This document shows, in pieces, positions 22,301 through 35,900 of a stretch of DNA of 64,000 nt. Under the pieces are notes generated by a model. The model had not been told where the DNA came from and ran no database searches. It saw only the letters and a list, made by a program, of their open reading frames with translations. Origin of the DNA: Dipteris shenzhenensis (Eukaryota; Polypodiophyta; Polypodiopsida; Gleicheniales); the NCBI GenBank assembly GCA_047967505.1, contig CM106538.1. One strand, written 5' to 3'. Position numbers and translations under genes: made by a program. The stretch's first letter is position 1. Each line of letters opens with the position of its first letter.

Positions 22301-25300
22301 AACCGGTCCCTCCTTGTGTCATGTGACAAGAGGCACGTCACCATTTGGACTTCTCCTAAGAAAATAAAGAGTAATCTTTATTAGAATTGACTTCGGTCAA
22401 AGAGTGGTAAAGTTAGTTAACTAGGAATAAGTTTTATTGTTTTACTTTTGCCTTGCATTGGTAAAAAGAGAACTGTGGGGATGCCCACGAGGGACTAGAA
22501 ATAGTCCAAAAACTAGGAACGCATGCATTTCGCTAACCTTTAATGGGTTAAAGTGTTGGAATTTGTTTGTGCCATGTGTAGAGAGAGTGCAAAAAGGACC
22601 CAAGAGTGGGGAGAAAAGTGTAAAAAGCACGTCCCACAAGGCTCAAAAAGTAAAGACAAGGGGGCGCCTCATTAAAAGGAAGGCCCACAAGATTAAAGGT
22701 TCCTAAAAGCTCCACACCACCAGATTTAGAAGGAAAAAGACTTGAAGCTCCTAGCTTTTTGCTAGGCCAATTCTATAAAAGAAAGGCCCTAGGCCTCCCA
22801 GATTCATTCAGAATTCAGAATTGTACTTAGTTCTATGCTCTTTCAAGAGCCACTTATACAAAGATTATTCTATTGCAATAAAGATCTTCAGGGGGGACCA
22901 GCCCTTATTTCTAGGCCCTAGTGTTGTGTCTTGCTCCTTACCCTTCTCTCCCAGCACTATATCTAATTGGCGATTCAGCTTCCACAGCTCCTACACGTAT
23001 CACGAAAAGTGTACGGATTTTCCAGCGCCAGGTTACAAGGCACCTAAATCCACTAGCCATGAATCCAAATCTTGATGTGATTTCTGAATTCTCAGAAGAA
23101 GTTGAGCATTCCATGATATGACAACCAATAACTTCATGCCAGATTTGAAATTATTTTGATCTCTTTATATTTGTCCATGAGACTCATCACTAGCATACCC
23201 CCTAGCTCTGCCTTTACGTCACTTTGTACGTACATTAGCTCCTCTTACTCCGCCTCTGCCAAAGCCTTTGACTCTACCTCTTCCTCTACCAGCAAAAGTT
23301 ACTCAGTCGTATCTACTTTCTTCTTATTGCATTGAGAAGCCCAATGTCAAAGCGTGCCACAATAAAAACCTGGCCCCTTTTCTATTTAGAATCTCTCTTT
23401 TGGGATTGAGCTTGCTTTTTACCTTTGATGATCGATGCTCTATCTTCTATATACCTAGATGATCCCAAGAACATTCCTAAACCCATCCTCTAAAAACACA
23501 ACACAGTGCAGTTTCAATCTCACGATAGTCACTCATAAGATTGAAAACCATAAACTCCATCACGTATAGCAGGGACTAGCAACTATGACATCCCCACTGA
23601 TGTCATCCATGCCCACTGATGCTCCATGTTCTATGCCTTTTTCAAGACTGGCAGGGGTTTGCATCAGAGCAGCCCCTTTACTCCATCAGTTCTATGTTCC
23701 TATAGTGTTCCGTGTGATCTCTCCTCATCAGCCACTTCTCTGTACCCTCCATTTCTTCTTTAAAGTGTGTTTGAAACAAGTGCCAATAGGACTACCTTCC
23801 TCAGGGAGTGGAGTGGCTCCCTTTTTTCTTAAAGTCCACCACAAGTTTGAGGTAGCATTTAGGTTGTGGACCCATTCACGGTATTCTGTTGTTCATACTA
23901 TGCATGATGTACTTTTGCCATGAGCATTTGCTCTTGGGGCCTCTTTCATACTTAATATAATTATTTTCATTGGAAACAAAAAAAATTGTCAAATTCATCC
24001 AGCTCCAAAAGGAACTCGTTTGTGAAATCCTCATAAGATTAGTTCCAAGTCAAGGGTTTTAAGGCCATGCCACCATGAAAAGGATGTGCCTCAGAGATAC
24101 ATCTCCACAAGGGTAGCCCGAATATGATCAGGGTGATTTGTTATGGTGAAATGCACCTCCCACCTACTAAGGCAAGAGAGCACATAATTAGGTGCACACT
24201 CCTCCTCTCTCTCCCTTTGAGAAGACCTTAGACAAAAGGATGACATCCTATTGAGTACAGGTTGAATTCTTGGCTCTGTTGCAACAAAAGAGCTTATTGC
24301 TGGGTGGTTTGCATCTATTGGAATAAGTTTTGTAGCTTGTGGGAATTTGGGCAATCTTCACACTTGGTGGTGCAGAAGGCGAGCAGCATGAAAGAGCTGA
24401 GCACCCTTCAGGATTTGGATTCTTAATGATATTTTATAAGCTGTTCAAACCACATATAAAACAAAAAATAAGCTATCCTCATTAAAATAACAAACTTACA
24501 AAAGCATGCATGTAGTTACAATCCTAAATAGAGAAAGTCCAAGATAGAGATAATGTGCATGAATCCCTTGGAAAATTAGAAGGAGAACATGCATCAACAG
24601 AAAGAAGATATATTGATTGCATGCATAAATTTCAACATGCAAATATAAACCTCTAACCTACCTGAAGTTTCTCGCGAGAGAAAGGATGATGGATGGTTAG
24701 AAGAAACGCAGATACTGGATAGTGTAGAGAGCGCTTATGTCCTTGAGATAATTGCACTCAGGTGGCTTCATCAACTGATTGGCCTAATAGACTGGGTAGT
24801 CTAGTCTGCCATCTGGAAGTGTCAAGCAAGATTGTGAAAGGAAAGCTCCTTTAACGAGGGAGAGACAAAAGACGAGCGATGCTGTAGCTAGGGCAATAAG
24901 GAAAGAGAGCAGGGAGACTAGTTGTCTTGGAAAAGCTTAAAACGCTGGGCTTTTAGCCTAAATATAGGTGAGATAGAAATTACAGAGAAATAGTAGGACA
25001 AAAGCAGATGTATGGGCTGCGGACGAACTAAAATAGAGGGGCAGAGGACACTGGTATGGGCATATGCATGCAGCCACAAAGGCAAACATGCACTAATGTT
25101 GCAATTCCATGTGTGGTAATTTTCACTTAAGATAGTGCACACAAAAGTATGCCCAGAAGTCTGCTCAAACTAAAGGAAAGGCAAGAAGTCTGATTACGAG
25201 TGGATGTATGTGTGCATGAACACCCCTACATGCAACATTGCATACAATCATGCACACAGTACTTGTATAAGCACACTTGCATGTAGCCACAAGCACCCTT

Positions 25301-28300
25301 TCAAATCAGATAGCTGCTAGATCTGTCTACATGGTAACTTTTCATGCATGTAGTACACGCACATGCTCTCGTTTGCCATGCACATGTGACTTCTAGTAGT
25401 CAGGATTGCTTGCATGTCTTTAGGGAGACATAGGCCTTGTCGGGCTCCATCCTACTTGGGTCTTCTCAGGAGACCCCACTCCCAAGACCCTACAGCCCAA
25501 ATTTCACTGCCAATTGACACCAAATTTCGCTGCCATGTGACACAGACCAAGAACCTGCAAAGCATTAAGATTGATTGCATGCGAAAGTGCCAGAGGCATG
25601 AATCACATGGAGAATTTCACGATCTTCAAAGCAACAAAACAATTCAAGAATGTTTTTCCCTTTTGAAGACGAACTATCAGTATAGCCTTTTCCCTAGGGC
25701 AGGCAAAAAATGTGAACATGTAATGCCATTGGTCATGATGTCCTTCAGGCCTTTGATGAGAATCGGCATGCGTTGCAAAAGGAATCGGAAGGAATCTCTT
25801 TATATTGCGGACAAGAGTTGCCCACTCTCCAATCGAACCTTTATTAGTGCATGGTTAAAAGATTCAAATGCTAGCAAGCACATGAAATGTGAAAGCAATT
25901 TGTTTCACTCTATAAATCACGTTATTCAAGGTGTGATTCTGCTTAATATCGAGTTAGTGGAAAAACTGCATGTACACAGTAATCTAAGGTTCTGGTTCAG
26001 CTCCGGACAGCAGCAGCAGGGGTCTGCATCGGAGCAGCCGCTTTACTCCATCAGTACACAATCACTTACAAGCATATTATGTACTATTCAGGAACTTATA
26101 TAAATGAAAGCTAGATTCTGATGATAAGGTTTTTCTTAACAATTATGAAATCAGCTGTACTTATGAGAGGCATCTAGAACAAGTGATTATTTTCTTCCAT
26201 TCCTAAGAACACTTACTTTGCCAACAATAGTCACAACTAGACGAGTTTGTCCTCCAGAACTTTGTTTTCTGTTCATTAATTGTCTTGATTCACGATAACA
26301 ACCTGCTAAAAAAACATGTCACAGAAGTCAAAGGTTTACCTAAGGGATTAGATAAGCAATACTTTCATGAAATCATTGTTCCTTTAAGCCTTTCCTTATG
26401 CTATTATAAACCTGCAGTAGGTGAACCGTGATATTATACTCTGATTCCGTCAACTAATCAGACTATTTCTTGTATTTCCAATTCCAAAGAAAATCGACTC
26501 ATGCAAGAAAAGAACACCATTCAAGCATTGTAGCGAAGGGCTGAAGAACATAGAGAAGGAGTGGACGAGGGCTTATATAGTCCTCCCCGATGTTTCCCCC
26601 TTTTAACCCCAACTTTCTAAATTGACTTCTAGCATTGATGCCATTGGCTTGGCCTTCTAGCTTAGCTTGCTTTCATTACAAGCATAGACCATGACAACAC
26701 ATGGAACTTCAAAAAATTTGAGCAATTGAGGTGACCAATGCCTAAAAGCAAAAGGTCCTTCATTGTTATCAACTCACCAATAGAAAGGTCCGGATATTGT
26801 GTGTGTATCCCTACCAATGGACCTGCAAGTTCCAACTGTAAACACAGGAAAAAGTCCCAAATTACGATATTATTTGAATTTCAGCAACGAAAAGCTATCA
26901 AGCTGAGCAAAATATTTACAGGGTTACAACAGTGAATTATCAATCAGCGAGAACTTAACCTCAGGGATAGTTGTTCGTAGTCTAATTGATGTAAACTGCT
27001 GCTTGCATTCAAACAAGTCCATCTCTTTGCTCAGTTCCTCCAAACACTGCCATTGCAAGTCCAGCTCTTCAACTGTCGTGCCTGATAAGACAAATACATT
27101 TCGGCACTTTATCTGCACAATCAAAGAGCAGTATGTTTTTTCAACCAGCATTTACCGCACATACTTGACATTCATCCATTTCAGCTAAAAAAATGCACAT
27201 AGGTGCAGTATGTACTTACATAGCTGCAAATTTTGATGTTATTTTCAAAGTCAGTATACCAAATTCAGGCAATGTATCCAGCTTTCAACTGACAATTTGC
27301 ATGTTTAGATCTTAGAAATTCACAATATACTTTCATAAAATCAGTACACTTCTTTCTCTTTTTTCCAAAAAGAACTTTCTATTTATACTCGACAAAAACC
27401 AATCGTACAAATCAGTCAACCAAGGGTTGCTGATTGAGAAAGAAAAGCTAGAAAATTGGCTGTGCAAGCGCCCGTTTTCAGAGAAGCCAGCTCACTGCTT
27501 AAGGAATCTTTGAAACAGGGGCTAGCAACTAGGGTGGAGGGCTATGCATAAAGTGAATGCCTTACTCCGTCAGCAATCGTCCGAGATCTTGACGTCCAAG
27601 CTCCCAAATGGCATGCAAGGTGTTACAAGAAGTCTTGCCAACTAGCAACTAAGGTGGCTAAATGGAGCTGAGTGGCCTCCCATCACAAAACTGTTCCAAG
27701 CAACAATGCTGGACACGATCTCCCAAAGGCGATCCTCTGGCAAGGGCAATCGGCGATGTCAAAAAGGAGGTGTCACATCATGTGCCTCTATCCGTAAGAC
27801 CTGCTTCCCTTGAATCCTGTATGCTGGGGAGGCCGGGTCGATGGAGAAGGCATGAGCCCCCTCCGTAAACCAGGCAGCCATCCCCGAAGTGAAGTTGCAC
27901 TTCATCCTTTGAGTCCTCACAACAATCTGAAGGGACCCCATCCAGATCCTCTGTGCTGCAGGGCAGCTCCATAGACTGTGGGATCGTCTCCATATCTCTG
28001 TCCGTGTAACGCTGGCATCTACCATCTACATGCATCTGCTCTAATGGACCAATGGGCAAGCCTCCAAAAGCCACCATCTAGAACAAGTAAGAAAACTTCC
28101 GTGGTCTGCGGCTAGTCCATAAGCAAGACCAAAATCTGGAAATAACCTCCTGGGGAGCCTGCTGCTTCACCCAGTGCCGCTCTCTGATTTGCTTAAAACC
28201 TGGCATCGATTATTATCCTTGGATTCACCAAGGTCTCTTGGAGTACTTCTGCATCCATTTTTTTGCTAATTTTTCCCTCCTGTTTCAAAGACATGGTTGT

Positions 28301-28442
28301 AAAAAGATCATCTAGTTTATATTGATTTCGTTCAAGATTCTAAGATTGTTGCTATAATCAAAACCAAGCACCACTGGAAATAAAGAAATATAATAGCATT
28401 CGTCATTGGGAAAGAAGTGATCCTCGTTCGCAGCCCAATGTG

Positions 28443-28484
<42 letters not shown>

Positions 28485-29911
28485 TTGGAGATTGTATGGT
28501 CACCTCCCCATATGTAAGTCCCCATATGAGCAGTGCATGGGGGAGGTGAACCTAGAGATCATGTGGCTGCCACATGAGCCGCAAGCTCACAGCAACACAC
28601 ACAGAGGTGGGGCTGCCGCATGGGCAGCACATGGGCAGCCAGTTCAAAGGAGTACCTGGCAGATCTAAGCTCTCATTGAGGGCAGTCTGGTGCGGAATGG
28701 CCAGCAGGCTGTCAGAGGCGAGGAGGAGCAGATCTGCGCAGGAAAACCAGCCTGGAAACGATGCGCTGACATGTAGGGGTCTATACAGAGGCCTCCAGCA
28801 GGCTGTACAGAAGCAGAGGACCAGATCCAGGGCTGGAACATGGCCTGACAGGATGCAGAACAGCACGGCTGAATAGGCACCTAGTTTGGAGAGGCTATGG
28901 GCGTGAAAAAAGGCCAGGAACAGGTCGGTTTTATGGGCAGGACTGCCTGGGCCAGTGGCAGCCTGCCACGTGGCCAGGCAGCGCCTGCAAAGGTGTCAAC
29001 GAAGTCGGGTTGGTTTTATGGAGCTGGTTGGGTCGGCTAGTTCACCTGCTGGGTCGGCCAATTTGGGGGGCTCTCAGCCCCTATAAAAGGGGAGCCCCTA
29101 GTGCTCACTCCACATCCACTTGAGCAGCAACAGCAGATCAGCACCTATAGGGCCTACATCCAGGAGGTCTAGAGGAGGCTGAAGAGTTGCAGACATAGCT
29201 TGGAGGAGGCTGCACACCTAGGCTGACAGTTGGGGTAGCAAGGTGAAGGAATTAAGTCACGGTGACTATGTCGGAGGTCAGCATCTCCTGATGTACCATG
29301 GTTAGGTTAGGGTATGAGTGAGGGCCTTTGTTATGGGTGTTGCCGCCCCCTGTGAGGGTAGCGTAGACTAGGGCTGAGGGCAGCCCATTGTAGTGGCCCC
29401 ACATGGGGGTCCATCTGGGCCTGCTGGTTGCCGCGGGCAGCCTCTTTTGAGGTGCATTGTTGCTGTCCAGGTTTAGGCGTGGCCACCCGTGGAGCTGGAG
29501 ACTAGTCCCTTGGAGGCCTCTTATAAGCTGAGGTGGGCCAACCTGCTGGTTGGCCTCTAGGCGGGCAGCCCTTGTATAGGACAGGAGGGTGTTGGGCCCC
29601 TTGCAGCAGAGCAATCGGACTTAGAGGCAGGGCTACAGCCCCTTATAGGGCTCCATGGCAGCCCCTATATGTGGCAGCAAGAGTCAACACACCTAGGGCT
29701 GTGGGTCGGCCCACATGTACCAGACGACCCCACAGGGGGGGGGAGGGGGCTGCCGATATATACGCGCCCTCCCTCACTTGTTTGTTCATCTCAGTGGAAC
29801 ACCTTTTGTTCAGCAGAGGTTTTTCCCAGCAGTTCAGGGGTTTTGCCTGAGATCCCCTGCAGTTTCTCATGGTCTCTCTCTCTCCTTTCCAGTTCTACTT
29901 GCGTGTAATTT

Positions 29912-29958
<47 letters not shown>

Positions 29959-32900
29959 CTATCGAATTCCACTGCACTGCTCCATGGTATGTCTTGGTCT
30001 CTCTCTTCTTTTTCCAGTTTCTTTGTGTGTGGTTTGCTCTCTCTCCCCATTCCTGTTCAGTTCTGCACTCCTCACAGACTAAAGTCTACAGAAGCTAAGC
30101 CAAGTGCACGCGGGCGCACTCCGTCAACTACACAATCGAAGAGCTCAGGATCATGTGTTAAGGAAGGCAATCTCCAAACGCAGAAGCCAGGGCCAAACAA
30201 GTGGCCAGAAAGGCCAGGGCCAAACAAGTGGCCAGAAAGGCCAAAAATGGCCAACCATTACTGGCCGACCAAAACTGACCAACCAGAACTGGCCGACCTA
30301 GAACTGGCCGACCTCCTGGGTCAGGCCTATAAAAGGCAGTAGCCCCCTCGCTACCACATTACTTTTGGGAACAGGCTGCTGCACACTTGTGCTCCAGCAT
30401 CTCTGCCTCCTCTGCCTCTGCTCCTACATCCTCTCCAACATCTCTGCCTCCTCTGCCTTTGCTCCAGCAACTTTTTTGCAAATCTGCAGCAAACCTTTGC
30501 TCTTCTGGCAATAGGTTGCTGACTCAGATCTGGTTCAGTTCCAACTTGTGGAGCTAGTGCAGAGCCCACTTCAGTTGACTGCTCTGGAGGACTGCTGTTC
30601 GCTCCCTCCACAATTTCTTTCGCAGATATCTCTTCTCTTGTATTGAGTTCCTTTGGTGATATATATTTCTTCTTCAGCTATCTTTCGTCTTCAGTGTTGT
30701 TTTATTTATCTCAAAGAACTTTCTTTATATGGTATCAAAGCAAGGTGTGCTTGCCAATACCTCAGCCTTGACCTGGAAAGCTTGGAAGATAGATCATCAA
30801 CTGAGGATGTCTTCTCCTTCTTCCCCGAAGCGATCTCAGCCCGAATCGACCTCTATTCAACCACCACCCTCGTCATATGTCGAGAGAGAGTCTGCAAGGA
30901 TCGAAGGTGATGAATACCTCTCCAAACTCTTTAAAGAATTTGCTGAATTTCAAAAATGGAAGGAACTTGAAGCAGGTACTATAGAGAAACGATAGGGTTT
31001 GCAGTGGAGCGATCAAAAAATAGACGATACTCAGACACAACTGAAGAACGGAACTCAGAAAACATAGTGCCTGTTTGGTAATATGAAAAACTGAATACAA
31101 GAACCTCAAGCTGTCGTGTCTCAAGGACTGTGGCTGAGGTGAATCAAAAACATGATTCCATGTAGAGAAACTATAGAAAACATAGCAGCAGAGGGAGCGT
31201 AACGCAATCCTCCGTGTAGCTCGATGATGATGAAGATAAGGAGCAGATCTGGGGCAGAAGGGGCAGATCTGGAGCAGAGGAGCAGAAGAGACAGATCAGG
31301 AGCAAGGGGGGCAGATCTGGAGCAGAAGGGACAGAAGAGACAGATCTGGAGCAGGAGGGGACAGATCTGGAGCAGAAGGGGACAGATCTGGAGCAGAGGA
31401 GCAGAAGGGACAGATCTGGAGCAAAGGGGGGCAGATCTGGAGCAGAAGGGACTGCAGCAAAGGATGGAGGAGGTGTAGAGCAGCTGCAGGTCCTGTCCTG
31501 AGGTAGGAGAAGATGGCAGAAAGCAGAATTGGAGCAGGCGGGGCTGCAGCAAAGGATGGAGGAGATGAGGAGCAACTGCGGATCCTGTCCTGTCCTGAGT
31601 GTGGGGGCTAGTGCCTTTATAGGCCTGACCTAGCTGGTCGGTGGGCCTGCCAGCTGGTCGGCCAGTTCTGGCCTCAGTTCTGGCCACTTGTTTGGCCCTA
31701 CTTGGCTGACCTTTTGGCTGGCCAGCAGGCTGGTAAGTTTGCCCCAGAAATTGGGGATTGCTAGTTGCTTAATACCCCCTCTCAATTGCCAATTTGGAGG
31801 GGCAGACATTGTGTGCTTGGAGCTTCGTGTAGGGATGTCGACGATGGTGGTGGCTATCCCTGTGAAATGCCCAAGAGATGATCACAAGAGGAGTGCCCTT
31901 GCAAGGCAATTGTTCACTTCCTCAAGTGCCTGAGTTACACGTATGATCAGCAGAAATAAGAACACTGTGAAGCTCGAGAGAATACGCCACCCCCTCTCAC
32001 CGCCGAAAGGTGGAGGGAAAAGCAAAGATAAAGAACAAATATGTCGTAGCAGCACTGATAATACAGAGATGGTGGGATTCCGCCAAAGGAAGAGGTCGCA
32101 GCTGAACAGTGAGCCAGTGTGTACCCGATCTTGGACCTCGGGAGAGAGGAGTCTACCCCACCTCCATGCTGGACAAGATTCGAAACGACAGTCATCAAGT
32201 CACATCTGAACAGAAAGGGTCCCGCCTAGGGAGAACTTGTAGATCCTGGAAGTCGATGCCGATGGAGATAGAGTTGAAGGATCATGACCCCCTCGTTCGA
32301 AGGAATGGGGAGTGTCAAGCCTGAAACCGAAAAGGGAGGGAGGGATGGGAGTAGAAGATGGAGGTAAGAAAGGGAGGGAGGGATGGGAGTAGAAGATGGA
32401 GGTTCTCTCCAGTAGTGTGCAGCGGAATGAAGAGGAAACTGATATGTTCATAGGAGTGATGCTCCCCGTACCTATGGCCTCCTTGAAGAAGCAGGATCTT
32501 TAGATCACCAGAGATCTGGGGTCTTTAGATCACCATGGCTCTAATACCATATAGAGAAACGATAGGGTTTGCAGTGGAGCGATCAAAAAATAGACGATAC
32601 TCAGACACAACTGAAGAATGGAACTCAGAAAACATAGTGCCTGTTTGGTAATATGAAAAACTGAATACAAGAACCTCAAGCTGTCGTGTCTCAAGGACCG
32701 TGGCTGAGGTGAATCAGAAAGATGATTCCATGTAGAGAAACTATAGAAAACATAGCAGCAGAGGGAGCGTAACACAGTCCTCCGTGTAGCTCGATGATGA
32801 TGAAGATAAGGAGCAGATCTGGGGCAGATCTGGAGCAGAGGAGCAGAAGAGACAGATCTGGAGCAAGGGGGGCAGATCTGGAGCAGAAGGGACAGAAGAG

Positions 32901-35900
32901 ACAGATCTGGAGCAGGAGGGGACAGATCTGGAGCAGAAGGGGACAGATCTGGAGCAGAGGAGCAGAAGGGACAGATCTGGAGCAAAGGGGGGCAGATCTG
33001 GAGCAGAAGGGACTGCAGCAAAGGATGGAGGAGGTGTAGAGCAGCTGCAGGTCCTGTCCTGAAGTAGGAGAAGATGGCAGAAAGCAGAACTGGAGCAGGC
33101 GGGGCTGCAGCAAAGGATGGAGGAGATGAGGAGCAGCTGCAGGTCCTGTCCTGTCCTGAGAGTGTGGGGGCTAGTGCCTTTATAGGCCTGACCTAGCTGG
33201 TCGGCCAGCTGGTCGGTGGGCCTGCCAGCTGGTCGGCCAGTTCTAGCCTTTCTGGCCACTTGTTTGGCCCTGCTTGGCTGACCTTTTGGCTGGCCAGCAG
33301 ACTGGTAAGTTTGCCCCAGAAATTGGGGATTGCTAGTTGCTTAATAGGTACCTGCACACCCCAAGCTTCTTCTTCTCCACGGCTTTCTACGATACATCAA
33401 CAAGGACCTCTATTCAACTCAGAAGAAGCGGAGCAACATTTCAAGTTCGGTGCCAACGAAGAACAAGTATACCCTCACGAAAGAGGACAGGTTGGCATGA
33501 GGACAATGGGTTATTCGACAATGCCTATCCCACAAGAATCAGTGCAAGGTATGTTGCCCTATCCCTTTGGTGCAAATCCGTCTGTTATGCAAGGCATAGG
33601 AACGAGTAATCACGAGGACACAGATCCATACATGCATGTGAACACTCGTAGACGAGAAAGGAGAAATTCATCAGGCAATGAGTTTGCCTCTTACCCAAAA
33701 AAAAAAAAAAAAAGGGCTGATGAAGAGGATAGATCACCCCTGGAACCATTTTTTGATTACCCCTAGAACCATTCTACCTTGGACATTGAGAGGGGGTGTT
33801 AAGCCAGGCAATCTCCAAACGCAGAAGCCAGGGCCAAACAAGTGGCCAGAAAGGCCAAAAATGGCCAACCATTACTGACCGACCAGAACAGGCCGACCTG
33901 GAACTGGCCGACCAGCTGGCCGACCTCCTGGGTCAAGCCTATAAAAGGCAGTAGCCCCCTGGCTACCACATTACTTTTGGGAACAAGCTGCTGCACACCT
34001 GCGCTCCAGCATCTCTGCCTCCTCTACCTCTGCTCCTGCATCCTCTCCAGCATCTCTGCCTCCTCTGCCTCTGCTCCTGCATCCTCTCCAGCATCTCTGC
34101 CTCCTATGCCTCTGCTCCAGCAACTTCTCTGCCTCCTCTGCTTCCGCTCCATCATCCTCTCCCGCAGCTGCTCCAGATCAGCATCGACTTACTCCTCTAT
34201 TGTTGCTGCCCTTCTTTGCAGATTTGCAGCAAACCTTTGCTCTTCTGGCAATAGGTTGCTGACTCAGATCTGGTTCAGTTCCAACTTGTGGAGCTAGTGC
34301 AGAGCCCACTTCAGTTGACTGCTCTGGAGGACTGATGTTCGCTCCCTCCACAGTTTCTTTCGCAGATATCTCTTCTCTTGTATTGAGTTCCTTTGGTGAT
34401 ATATATTTCTTCTTCAGCTATCTTTCGTCTTCAGTGTTGTCTTATTTATCTCCAAGAACTTTCTTTATATCATGAGGGCCTATGGACTGAGCACTTTGCA
34501 CGTGGGCAGGAGGTCTTAGCTCCAGTCCTAGCACAGATGTTCAACCAGGCTGTGTCATGGCTTCCCACCTGCTTGGAGCACCACCACTATTGTGCCGATA
34601 CACAAAGCCAGGGACCGTATGGATACTAGGAATTACCGTACCCTCATGATTACACAATCTGGCCAAGATTTATGGATCAGTATTAAAGAGGGGACTCCAA
34701 CGACTTAGTTGGCTCAATAGTTCGTTGACCAATTGTTTCGTCTGTATGGGTTGCCAGCTGACATAGTCAGTGATAAGGACTCTAAGTTTACGAGTAAATT
34801 CTGGATGCTTGTCTTTGACAAGTTGGATACCACTCTTAGTTTGAGTTCCTCTGAACATGCCCAGTCTGATGGTCAGACGGAAGTTGTGAACCAACTTCTA
34901 GAGGATATGCTTCGAGCATATGTTTCCAAGAGGCAGTCATCATGGGAAGACTACTTACCCATGGTTGAATTTGCTTATAACAGTGTAAAGCATGGTTTCA
35001 GTACGGCTCTCAACCTAAATCTCTTGTAACAGTCGGATTCAAGGGAATCAAGAATGATGATGTGAAAACATTCTTGCAAGACATGCAAGAGATGTTGCAG
35101 TTTGCTAAGGAGTCTATTAGAAGTGCCCAATATAGGGATAGATTATATGCTAAGTTCGCCTAGAGAGTTCTCTACTGGAACGATGGTATACATAATACTT
35201 GCGTGTTCCCAAGGAATCCAAGAATCTCAGTACTGGACAGGTTTGGAAGTTATCCCTCGTATACTATGGTCCATTCACGGTTATCCGAAGAATTGGCCAA
35301 GTTGCATATGAACTGGATTTGCCTAGAGCCTATATAAGGAGCCCATGGGTTCAGTTTTCATTCACGCAAGTCGGAGCAGGTCTACCTCTTCTTTGCTGTT
35401 CTAGATCCTGGATCGTGTTGCGGACGTGCACCTGCTTTCTAGCGTAGCCCGAATTCCCAGCGCAGTCCTGGGGCCCTATGGGGCCTTCTGGTGGTATGGG
35501 ACGCCAGGAGGTTGTGGACTGGTTGGATGTAGATGCTCGTGCCAGCAGCCCAGCCTGTGGCTTGGGGGGATGCTCAGATTCTACGGGTCCTAGACCCATG
35601 AGCATCACGGTTGGGGGGTGAGCATGCCTACACCTCTCTCTGTGGTTCTATGATCGGTTTTTTGTGCTTATGTGCAGGTTCAGATTCCCACGACCGATCG
35701 TGGTCATGTCACCCTCCGCCACCACAGCGTGAGACAGCCCACATTTTCACCGCTCACAGATGAGCCACCACAGTGCCGGGTTTCGGTTTCTGAGTCCCAG
35801 TCTCAGCCTATTTCAGATAGCATATGTTTTGTACTTAATTTTGCTTGAGCTATTGAGCTCTTTATTTCAGCACAGTACTCAGAAAGGGTCTTAGCGCGCC

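Larger units (their letters stand above)
30980..33346 (-). mobile_element. Nested non-autonomous LTR retrotransposon (minus strand)
   Basis: 5' LTR 33346-32550, primer site TGGTATTAGAGCC (complement of 32537-32549), internal region of about 775 bases, polypurine tract (complement of CCCCCTCTCAATTGCC, 31775-31790), 3' LTR 31774-30980. The target duplication GGTAC is exact (30975-30979 and 33347-33351). Internal DNA encodes no recognised protein; it contains a duplicated GGGAGGGAGGGATGGGAGT segment (about 32330-32402). The size and lack of coding capacity fit a TRIM/LARD-like element. It inserted into the ORF of the surrounding element in the opposite orientation. Confidence 0.93.
30156..34469 (+). 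mobile_element. Small non-autonomous LTR retrotransposon (host of nested element)
   Basis: 5' LTR 30156-30729, primer site TGGTATCAAAGC 30730-30741, short internal region with one ORF, polypurine tract TTGAGAGGGGG 33786-33796, 3' LTR 33797-34469. The target duplication TCATG is exact (30151-30155 and 34470-34474). Without the nested element (30980-33346 plus one GGTAC copy) it is only about 1.94 kb and has no room for pol. It must therefore be mobilised in trans. The 3' LTR is about 100 bases longer because of extra CTCTGCCTC/GCTCCTGCATC minisatellite units. It lies in intron 12 of the FAD synthase gene. Confidence 0.92.

Noticed and set aside
25414-26103. 229-aa open frame on the plus strand
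   Set aside because: Lies inside intron 15 of the FAD synthase gene, has no recognised domain, and includes a dispersed repeat segment. Probably open by chance.
31121-33259. Several Leu/Ser/Pro/Cys-rich open frames on the minus strand and Glu/Gln/Arg-rich ones on the plus strand
   Set aside because: They translate the CAGATCTGGAGCAG minisatellite in the LTRs of the nested element.
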